Assembly (NCBI GenBank): GCA_018897435.1
Contig: JAHIKI010000025.1
Span: forward strand, 1-55,323
Origin: Acidobacteriota bacterium
GTDB taxonomy: Bacteria > Acidobacteriota > Aminicenantia > UBA2199
Reading direction: 5' to 3'
DNA: 55,323 nt
Shown here: positions 49,211 to 55,323 of the stretch, piece by piece
How positions within the stretch are numbered: the stretch's first letter is position 1
How the letters are laid out: every line of letters begins with the position of its first letter
Made by a program: the position numbers and the translations under genes
The notes under the pieces: model-generated
The model's database searches: none
What the model saw: the letters and a program-made list of their open reading frames with translations, nothing else
What the model was told of the DNA's origin: nothing

Positions 49211-51792
49211 TTCGGATATAGCTTCTTTATGCATGCCGGGCAAATGCCGTGGCTGAACTCCGCTTCGGAATGATCTTTGATGTACATCTCGATCTCTTTC
49301 CAGTAGCCTTTGTCGTCGCGGATGTTCTTGCAGGAAGCACATATGGGAAGCAGTCCGCGGAGCATTCGGATCTTCGCCAGGGCGTCGTCGACGCGCCGAG
49401 TCAATTTCCTCTCTCGTTCCAGCAACCGCCGCACACGGAGGCCGTGGATGCCCAGGGCCAACATAAAGGCGGCGCCGATGCAGATAGCGTAGAACCAGAC
49501 CGTCCGGTAGAAATGCGGGTAGAGGTCGAACTCCAACGAGTCGCCCGTTTCGTTCCACACTCCGTCCTCGTTACTGGCTATCACCCTGAAACGATAGTGT
49601 CCCGGCGGAATGCGGGTGTAGTAGGCAACGCGACGCGTCCCCGCGGCCACCCAATCCTTGTCGAATCCCTCCATCAGATACTTGAAGTTCACACGCTCGG
49701 CGGCACCCAGGTTGACAGCCGTGTACTCAATTTCAAACCGCTCACTGCCAGGAGAGAACTCACGCACTCCGGCACCAGGCCGCACCCCATCGATGGCGAA
49801 ACCCGTGATGTACACGGGTGGTGCGCTCTGGTTCGTCTTCATGTGCGCCGGATCCACCACAACGGCTCCCCTGATTGTCGGGAACCAAAGCCTGCCGTCG
49901 CGGGTCTTGCAAGCTGCTCCGCTGTTGCATTCGGCGCTCCTCATGCCGTCCGCCTTTCCGAAGGAAGTGCAGATGATCGACGTCATCTTCCCGGCGGCGA
50001 AGAGGTCGAGCTGCTTCTTGCTCACTCGATACAGACCTTTATTGCAGCTCATCCACAGGTTGCCGGAGGCGTCTCCCAATATGGCAAATACAACATCGTC
50101 GAACAGCCCGTTCTTTTTCCTATAGGCCGTGAAGCGGCCGTCCTTGAGGCGCATCAATCCGCCTCCGAACGTGCCGATCCAAAGAGTCCCCTCCGCATCC
50201 TCGTGAATGGATGTCAACGTGTCGCTCGCAAGACCGTCCTTGGTTCTGTAAACAATGAACCGTCCGTCCTGCAACAGGTTCAATCCCCCGCCGAAGGTGC
50301 CTACCCAAAGCCGGCCCTGGCGATCCTCGTGCACGAAGATCACGTCCGCGTTCGAAAGACCTTGGTCCTTCCCCAGCACCGTGACCTTGCCATCCTGCAA
50401 CCGGTTCAACCCCCCGCCGAACGTTCCCACCCAAAGCGCACCGGAACGATCTTGGCACAACGACATGACATTGTCGCTGGATAATCCGTCTTTCTTCGTG
50501 AGGGTCCTGAACCTGCCGTTCTGGAGACACGAGAGCCCGCCACCGTGGGTTCCGATCCACAGCCTCCCCTCACGATCGGCCAGCACCGCCCAGATCCTAT
50601 CGCTCGCCAGGCCATCTTTCTGGGTGTACGTGCGGACGGCACCACCACGCAGTTGATTCAGCCCACCGCCCCAGGTGCCCACCCACAGAGCTCCTTCACG
50701 ATCTTCCTCGATGGCCCAGATCATGTCGTTCGCTAATCCCTCCTGAGTTCCGTAGGGCGTCACCTTGCCCTCCTTCAAGCGGTTCAGTCCTCCGCCGTCC
50801 GTGCCCACCCACAGGTTCTGCTCACGGTCCTCGAATATCGACACAACGTTTTCATGCGACAGACCTTCGCCGGTGGAGTAGACGTCCAGCCGGGCGCCGG
50901 TGATACGTTTCAGCCCACCCCCGGTCGTCCCGATCCAGAGACTGCCAGTACGGTCCTCGTAGATGCATCTGATGATGTCGCCAGCTAGCGCACCCTTGGC
51001 CTGGTAGTCAGTGAAGACGCCGTTTTGGAAGCGATGCAGTCCGCCGCCGCGGGTCCCGACCCACAGGATGCCGGCCCGGTCGCAATGGAGGGCCATCACC
51101 ATATTGCTGCCCAGTCCGTCGGCGGTGGAATACGTTCGGAACTTCCCATCCTTCATCCTGCCCAGACCGCGTATCGTTCCGATCCAGAGACTGCCCTCAC
51201 GATCCTTGCAGATAGCAGTGATCTTGTCGCTGGGCAGACCATCCTTTTCCCGGTAAGCAGCGGCAACGCGTCCCTGGTCGAGACGATTGAGTCCGTCTTC
51301 ATCCGTCCCTATCCAAAGATGACCACTATCATCCTCGTATATCGACCATATGATGCTTTCCGAAAATCCCTCATCCAGCGAGACCGCGGTGAAGCTGCCC
51401 TGAGCATAACGGATCAGCCCGCCTTTGTGAGTCCCTATCCACAACGACCCTGCCTGATCTTCGCATAGCGCCAGAATGCTGCTGCTGGTCATGGCCGCGG
51501 TGTTCTCCTCGTCGAACACCGTGAACGCCATGCCGTCGAAGCGGACGAGCCCTTCCTCGGTGCCGATCCATAGATAGCCGTCACGCGTTTGCGTGATGGC
51601 GCGCACGGAATTCTGTGGCAGCCCATCCTCGATCTGCCAGACGTTGTGGATGAACTGCGTTGGGGCTTTCGTTGGATCAAGGGCGAGCGCCAGTCCAGTT
51701 GCTCCGAACAGCAGCCAGCCGAGCCATGCTGTCCGGAAAACCGTCAGGCCGCGTCGTCGCAATGCACCTGGGCTCGGATCTGCCTTAATCAT
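49189..51792 (-). CDS. Two-component-regulator propeller (Reg_prop) membrane protein without kinase
   Basis: About 867 residues. After a signal peptide come about fourteen Reg_prop propeller repeats (each with GSLWIGTxGGGLxRL and DGLxSDxI phrases, about 30-630), a Y_Y_Y domain (about 680-750: EIEYTAVNL, RRVAYYTRIPPGHYRFRV) and one membrane helix (about 765-785). Hybrid sensors normally continue with a histidine kinase. Here only about 85 residues follow, ending in LPICASCKNIRDDKGYW and HGICPACIKKLYP, two CxxC pairs that could bind Zn. It is therefore a sensor that must signal through a partner. ATG 51792 follows TTGGAGG. Confidence 0.88.
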   Translation of the reverse strand: MIKADPSPGALRRRGLTVFRTAWLGWLLFGATGLALALDPTKAPTQFIHNVWQIEDGLPQNSVRAITQTRDGYLWIGTEEGLVRFDGMAFTVFDEENTAAMTSSSILALCEDQAGSLWIGTHKGGLIRYAQGSFTAVSLDEGFSESIIWSIYEDDSGHLWIGTDEDGLNRLDQGRVAAAYREKDGLPSDKITAICKDREGSLWIGTIRGLGRMKDGKFRTYSTADGLGSNMVMALHCDRAGILWVGTRGGGLHRFQNGVFTDYQAKGALAGDIIRCIYEDRTGSLWIGTTGGGLKRITGARLDVYSTGEGLSHENVVSIFEDREQNLWVGTDGGGLNRLKEGKVTPYGTQEGLANDMIWAIEEDREGALWVGTWGGGLNQLRGGAVRTYTQKDGLASDRIWAVLADREGRLWIGTHGGGLSCLQNGRFRTLTKKDGLSSDNVMSLCQDRSGALWVGTFGGGLNRLQDGKVTVLGKDQGLSNADVIFVHEDRQGRLWVGTFGGGLNLLQDGRFIVYRTKDGLASDTLTSIHEDAEGTLWIGTFGGGLMRLKDGRFTAYRKKNGLFDDVVFAILGDASGNLWMSCNKGLYRVSKKQLDLFAAGKMTSIICTSFGKADGMRSAECNSGAACKTRDGRLWFPTIRGAVVVDPAHMKTNQSAPPVYITGFAIDGVRPGAGVREFSPGSERFEIEYTAVNLGAAERVNFKYLMEGFDKDWVAAGTRRVAYYTRIPPGHYRFRVIASNEDGVWNETGDSLEFDLYPHFYRTVWFYAICIGAAFMLALGIHGLRVRRLLERERKLTRRVDDALAKIRMLRGLLPICASCKNIRDDKGYWKEIEMYIKDHSEAEFSHGICPACIKKLYPKISETVD

Positions 51793-51873
51793 TCTTGAAC
51801 CTCCAACAGGAGATCCCACGATAGAAAAATCAATTTCCCCTATGATGGGATCTTAAAGGGAATATATTGAAAT

Positions 51874-51945
51874 TGCAATAAGTGGCCGTGATTTTTTTGG
51901 AAATTTAGTGAAAAAAGATTTTTTGGCAAAAAAGATGCTTTTTAG
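51874..51945 (-). repeat. Duplicated 5'-flank element, copy 2
   Basis: Partner of 48931-49011: GCAATAAGT...GTGATTTTTTTGG, GTGAAAAAAGA, ATGCTTTTTAG. It lies about 80 bp upstream of the Reg_prop start. Confidence 0.5.
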
Positions 51946-51982
51946 TTGGGGACTGTCTCTTTTTCTTCTACAATGGTTATTA

Positions 51983-52360
51983 CTACTTTCTACCTGCTAA
52001 AAGGTAAATCGTCACGGCTGTGGAGATCACGGTCACAATCGTCATTATCCTATGGATAGTCAATACTATGTTATTGACCGGCTTGCCAAGGCTCAGTAAA
52101 ACGCCTGAAATAAACAATGCGAGAGCAGACAATCCCACGACCACAATCAAGGTTAATATAATTACTTTGGCTTCAACATTCTTGAGCAAATTGTGAATCA
52201 TAATAACCGTGAATACCACTGCCGCAAGGGCTGTTAGCTTGTGGATGGTAAAAATTAAGGTGTTTAACGGCTTCCCGGAATTACTCAGCCAAACACCAAA
52301 AACAATCGTGAAGAGAAAAAGTAATCCAGTGAGTACCATTCTTAATGCAATAGTGCCCAT
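51983..52360 (-). CDS. Small four-helix membrane protein with intramembrane histidines
   Basis: 125 residues, four hydrophobic helices. Histidines sit in or at helix 2 (TIHKLTALAAVVFTVIMIHNL) and helix 4 (LTIHRIMTIVT), a pattern like small b-type heme membrane proteins. I do not recognise the family. ATG 52360 is set by AGGAGG 6 nt upstream; an earlier ATG at 52405 would add 15 residues. It follows the flavodoxin genes on the same strand with a 183 bp gap, so joint expression is uncertain. Confidence 0.65.
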   Translation of the reverse strand: MGTIALRMVLTGLLFLFTIVFGVWLSNSGKPLNTLIFTIHKLTALAAVVFTVIMIHNLLKNVEAKVIILTLIVVVGLSALALFISGVLLSLGKPVNNIVLTIHRIMTIVTVISTAVTIYLLAGRK

Positions 52361-52431
52361 TTCAACCTCCTGGTTTGCTGGGGGAATTTGGGTCTGGTCT
52401 TTCATTGTTACTTTTACCTTTTGCTTTTGAG

Positions 52432-52454
52432 GTGGTCTTGACAAGCAAGACCAC
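52432..52454. repeat. Perfect 9 bp inverted repeat
   Basis: GTGGTCTTG-ACAAG-CAAGACCAC in the gap between the flavodoxin and the small membrane protein gene. It has no T-run, so an operator or processing hairpin is as likely as a terminator. Confidence 0.5.
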
Positions 52455-52543
52455 ATCAGACACCGAGAATAATGTTTGATAGCGGCTAGTCCTAACCCAT
52501 GCCGAATGCTGAGGCCACTATTTTTTTCCCCTTTGGGTTGCAA

Positions 52544-53083
52544 TTATTCTGATTGCGTTCCTGACGCCGAGACCTTTTCCTTCAGCACATCGGCGATAGC
52601 CGTGGCCCAGGAAGTGATGGCATTCCAATCACGAAAGTCCCCAACAGGAGCTTCGACCTTTTTGATCATGAATTTTTGAATGAAATTCAATTTTTTTGTG
52701 TCTACATTGCCATGAAAAAGTTTAATGTCACGAGGCTTTATATTCTTGGCAATGGATTGTAAGTTCTTGGGGAACCGCCAACCTTCAGTTAATTTAACCG
52801 GATCACCTTTGCCCGTAGGTCCGCTCGAAAAGAGCCACAACGGCTGCTCAGCCAGCGCTTTCTCGTTGGTCTTTAAGAATTTCGCCGCCTCCTTTCGCCA
52901 GCGGCCGATGTAAACCGCGCTGCCTAATATGACTGCCGTGTATTGAGTCGGATCACTGACGCGATTTGCAGGTAGCACATCGGTACGCAGACCTGCTTGA
53001 CGAAGCACTTGCCCGATTTTCTCGGCAATCTCTGCCGTTGCGCCGTACTTAGTGGCATAAGTCACTAAAACTTGAGTTTTCAT
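52544..53083 (-). CDS. HemG/flavodoxin-like protein
   Basis: 179 residues with an FMN-binding loop at the N-terminus (VTYATKYGATAEIAEKIG) and AVILGSAVYIGRW in the middle, the pattern of Flavodoxin_5 / menaquinone-type protoporphyrinogen oxidase HemG. LWLFSSGPTGKGDP is also typical of this subgroup. It may carry electrons or oxidise protoporphyrinogen; no other heme genes adjoin. ATG 53083 follows GGAGG. Confidence 0.85.
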   Translation of the reverse strand: MKTQVLVTYATKYGATAEIAEKIGQVLRQAGLRTDVLPANRVSDPTQYTAVILGSAVYIGRWRKEAAKFLKTNEKALAEQPLWLFSSGPTGKGDPVKLTEGWRFPKNLQSIAKNIKPRDIKLFHGNVDTKKLNFIQKFMIKKVEAPVGDFRDWNAITSWATAIADVLKEKVSASGTQSE

Positions 53084-53190
53084 TTTATCCTCCATTTTGT
53101 TCGGGTAGCGACTGTAGTCGCCACGTCTGATTTTAATAAAATAATTTTGCACAAACAATTGTAGATAACATTTCCAAAATAGTTGTTGAA

Positions 53191-53646
53191 CTACATTTTA
53201 CCCTTAACAATCACTTTAGCCCAATTGGCAGCACGCTCTAGCTCTCCCTCTTTCAGCGGACCTTCTTTGCCTGTTACGAAAAAACCTTCTGGTGACCCTA
53301 AAAGAGTCCCGCCATTTTTTTTCAGACTGTCAGCGATCCTTGCCGCGGCATAACCAAAGATTTTTACCAGTTTCGTCGAAAATCTGGTGTCGAACGCCGC
53401 TACATTGATGCCCCTGATGGTAGGCTTCGCAATTTTATCAAGAAAATCTTGAATCGCCGGCGTAGGTCTGCCCCCTTGGGTAGGGGAGCCAACTATTAAT
53501 AATCCCAATTCAGTTAAGTGTTCAGGCTTTATTTCGCTTACCCGAAGTGTTACTACATTCTCTTTAAAACCAAGAGCATCACCTATTGCTAGAGCTATTT
53601 GCTCTGTGTTACCAAATACTGAATCATAAACAATCAAAGTTTTCAT
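53191..53646 (-). CDS. Flavodoxin-family protein
   Basis: 151 residues. VYDSVFGNTEQIALAIGDAL is the FMN phosphate loop; LIVGSPTQGGRPTPAIQDFL is the second conserved loop. It is a single flavodoxin domain likely to act as a low-potential electron carrier. GGAGG precedes the ATG. With the HemG-like gene 107 bp downstream it forms an operon driven from 53782-53810, divergent from the AraC regulator. Confidence 0.88.
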   Translation of the reverse strand: MKTLIVYDSVFGNTEQIALAIGDALGFKENVVTLRVSEIKPEHLTELGLLIVGSPTQGGRPTPAIQDFLDKIAKPTIRGINVAAFDTRFSTKLVKIFGYAAARIADSLKKNGGTLLGSPEGFFVTGKEGPLKEGELERAANWAKVIVKGKM

Positions 53647-53781
53647 CTTGATATATTACCTCCTTTAAACGGTCTAAAATCATCGATCACAATGGTTGAG
53701 AAACCGGCTTTTTTTCAAGACGCCCAAGTTGAAACAGCCTTCGACCAAGAAGTATGCACCATATTATATCGATTCCAAGAT

Positions 53782-53810
53782 ATTTTATTTCATTTTAGCG
53801 CGTCGGTCAA
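53782..53810 (-). promoter_or_regulatory. Promoter of the flavodoxin operon
   Basis: Minus strand TTGACC (53810-53805), 17 nt, TAAAAT (53787-53782). The leader would be about 130 nt. It lies in the 257 bp divergent region with the AraC gene, the natural place for AraC-family operators. Confidence 0.55.
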
Positions 53811-53869
53811 TGACCAAGCACGCATAAATTGTGTCATATCGCGCATAAAGGAAATATGCCGCCTCAAAA

Positions 53870-53897
53870 TTGACAATATCTGGTTAAATGCTATCCT
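53870..53897 (+). promoter_or_regulatory. Leaderless promoter of the AraC-family gene
   Basis: TTGACA (53870-53875), 16 nt, TATCCT (53892-53897), 6 nt, ATG (53904). No Shine-Dalgarno. Confidence 0.65.
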
Positions 53898-53903
53898 AGT
53901 CTG

Positions 53904-54944
53904 ATGCTGAAAGGAATTAACAGATCCCCCTTCAACGTTTCCGTGACAGTGCTGTCACAGTTGGTTCGCTATCTTTCTTTTCTGAAAGTCGATACGGACA
54001 AGCTTTTTTGGTCAGTGGGAGTTGATCCGGTCATCCTAAAATCCCCGGATGCGAGAATAGCGGTTGAAACTTATATTGCCATCGAGGATGAAGCCGCCCG
54101 GGTTACGGGCGACCCCTATTTCGGCTTGCATATGGGAGAGTTTTACGAAATCGGCAGCTGGTCCATTCTCGGCTATATGATGATGAACTGCCGGACCCTT
54201 GGCGAGGCCTTTGAAAAGTCAGCAAGGTACTCGAATATAATAGGAAACCTGATTCAAGCCAGTGGACATCTCAGATATAAAAAAATTAAAGTTGTGCTTT
54301 CAACACCGAAAAATGCACCTTATATTTCACGTCATCGTTTTGAAGCTACTTTTTCGAGCATAGTCCGCATGATCAGAACCCTTACCGGTCAAAAATTGCA
54401 TCCCTTGCAAGTCGGATTCGCATTTCCGCCCCCCGCATCGATCACGGAGTATAAAAGAATTTTCTGTTCACCGGTATGGTTTGAACAAAAACATAATTAT
54501 ATTACTTTTGATTCAAATATCGGCAATATTCCCGTCCTGCTTCCCAACCCGGGTTTGTTGGAGCATTTCGAAAACTATGCCAGGGATTTTCTTTCTGAAA
54601 TCGAGGGATTAAACAGTACTACCCGAACAGTGATAAAGCTAATACTCGAACGTTTGGACAAAAAGACGCTTACCATCGGAAGCATAGCCAGGGAAATGTC
54701 GCTAAGCGTCAGAACCCTTCAAAACCGTCTAAAAAGTGAAGGCAGGGTATTCAGCGAATTGCTTGAGGAAACAAGAGAGAGGCTGGCTAAAAAATATTTA
54801 CGTGAGAAATACACCGTGGAAGACATAACCTATCTGCTTGGTTTTGCCGAGCCAAGTGTTTTCAGGAAGGCCTTTAAGAAATGGTCAGGAAGTACCCCCA
54901 AAGAGTACAGGGAAATTTCGCTCGCTAGAAATGATCATCTATAA
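53904..54944 (+). CDS. AraC-family transcriptional regulator
   Basis: 346 residues. The N-terminal 190 residues match the AraC arabinose-binding-like domain used in OruR/ArgR-type regulators (PYFGLHMGEFYEIGSWSILGYMMMNCRTLGEA). The C-terminal double helix-turn-helix (about 245-340) has IAREMSLSVRTLQNRLKSEG and ITYLLGFAEPSVFRKAFKKWSGSTPKEYR. It is divergent from the two flavodoxin genes and probably controls them. The effector is unknown. Confidence 0.9.
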   Translation: MLKGINRSPFNVSVTVLSQLVRYLSFLKVDTDKLFWSVGVDPVILKSPDARIAVETYIAIEDEAARVTGDPYFGLHMGEFYEIGSWSILGYMMMNCRTLGEAFEKSARYSNIIGNLIQASGHLRYKKIKVVLSTPKNAPYISRHRFEATFSSIVRMIRTLTGQKLHPLQVGFAFPPPASITEYKRIFCSPVWFEQKHNYITFDSNIGNIPVLLPNPGLLEHFENYARDFLSEIEGLNSTTRTVIKLILERLDKKTLTIGSIAREMSLSVRTLQNRLKSEGRVFSELLEETRERLAKKYLREKYTVEDITYLLGFAEPSVFRKAFKKWSGSTPKEYREISLARNDHL

Positions 54945-55028
54945 AATGACCAATCTTTTTTAAGCATATTTGTCCCCTCCTTTGGTCAACTGCCTCCATA
55001 TTTTGAAATTAAACCGAAAAAAATAGGC

Positions 55029-55053
55029 GATGGGGCAACCCTGATTCCCCATC
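55029..55053. repeat. GATGGGG...CCCCATC hairpin before the IS
   Basis: A 7 bp perfect stem with an 11 nt loop, about 85 bp after the araC stop. It may be a terminator or part of the left end of the insertion sequence. Confidence 0.4.
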
Positions 55054-55068
55054 AATAAAAATAAAAAA

Positions 55069-55138
55069 ACCTCGTTGGCCTTGATATAACAAGGTATAAT
55101 GGGTTTTGAGATCAAGCAAAATCCATAACCAACGAGGT
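55069..55138 (+). promoter_or_regulatory. Stem that can hide the transposase ribosome binding site
   Basis: ACCTCGTTGG (55069-55078) is the exact complement of CCAACGAGGT (55129-55138); the latter contains the GAGGTGA ribosome binding site of the transposase. A TATAAT (55095-55100) lies between the arms. RNA starting upstream of the element would fold and block translation, while RNA from the internal promoter lacks the left arm. This fits known IS self-control. Confidence 0.6.
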
Positions 55139-55148
55139 GAAGATATTA

Positions 55149-55323
55149 TGCCACAAGGACTGCTTCCATACAAGTACGAGACAGAGAAGAGAGAAGGTGG
55201 ACTGACAGCGCTAGGCGGGGTTGGGTTATATTTGGATTTGTTTCGGGCCCTCAAGCTTGGGCATATTTTGGATAGCAGCATCGGGATTCGTGATTCAGAT
55301 CAAGGATACATGGACAGGCAGAT
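55149..55323 (+). mobile_element. IS1380-family transposase, N-terminal part (runs off the window)
   Basis: MPQGLLPYKYETEKREGGLTALGGV is the typical start of IS1380 transposases, followed by LYLDLFRALKLGHILDSSIGIRDSDQGYMDRQ. 58 codons are seen before the window ends. GAGGTGA precedes the ATG. The left terminal repeat cannot be fixed without the right end. Confidence 0.82.

Noticed and set aside
49249-50484. 411-codon open frame antisense to the Reg_prop gene
   Set aside because: It arises from the repeated propeller sequence; no start signal or motif.
53692-53904. 70-codon plus-strand frame before the AraC gene
   Set aside because: It covers the divergent promoters, has no ribosome binding site or motif and ends on the AraC start; regarded as chance.

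Overview
The window reads as chromosomal DNA of an uncultured, Gram-negative, probably anaerobic heterotroph. Evidence for an outer membrane is a large protein with a C-terminal beta-barrel, lipoproteins and a Bat operon. Acetate kinase, carbamate kinase and flavodoxins fit fermentative or anaerobic energy metabolism. The gene mix (TldD/TldE, Reg_prop sensor, GHL15-type lipoprotein, cyclic-DPG-synthetase-like GTPase next to a carbamate kinase) resembles Candidatus Aminicenantes / Acidobacteriota relatives. That placement is inference; no rRNA or tRNA is present to test it.

Layout. 0-1 kb: end of an unknown gene and an MntA/HepT toxin-antitoxin pair. 1.1-6.3 kb: minus-strand operon of a small secreted protein, a membrane histidine kinase, a sigma-54-type response regulator and a 23S pseudouridine synthase. 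6.4-13.4 kb: acetate kinase, a membrane-anchored phosphodiesterase-family protein, a PilZ protein and TldD/TldE. 13.4-18.6 kb: overlapping batB-batC-batD-batE-hemW operon. 18.7-28.4 kb: accessory island with a single-chain restriction-modification enzyme, a disrupted GIY-YIG gene, a REP-associated tyrosine transposase (RAYT) and a decayed RAYT, a BRO/DinD-like gene, an XRE regulator, RhuM, HicAB, MazEF and a homoserine dehydrogenase fragment. 28.4-38.3 kb: secreted or envelope proteins (DUF1684, lipoprotein, S9 peptidase, MtgA, GYD protein, Peptidase-MA/propeller/barrel protein) and galE. 38.7-46.1 kb: plus-strand run of the cDPGS-like GTPase, carbamate kinase, a 752-residue unknown charged protein, Nnr epimerase/dehydratase, TsaE and a histidine phosphatase. 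46.2-51.8 kb: an ICMT-like methyltransferase, a decayed four-helix-bundle gene, a GHL15-like lipoprotein and a Reg_prop protein. 51.9-55.3 kb: a small membrane protein, two flavodoxin-fold proteins, a divergent AraC regulator and the start of an IS1380-type element.

Three themes stand out. First, REP elements of the form GTAG-GGGC...GCCC, often as inverted pairs (REPINs), are spread through the window with their likely mobiliser, the RAYT; several lie inside genes, including the RAYT itself. Second, many intergenic gaps carry long imperfect inverted repeats whose arms are made of degenerate short tandem words (for example GTGATGAG, AAATTCCAA, GACGGTTGACGGT); I do not recognise these as a named element. 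Third, several sigma-70 promoters place the -10 hexamer exactly 6 nt before the start codon with no ribosome binding site, implying leaderless mRNAs as a regular mode of expression.
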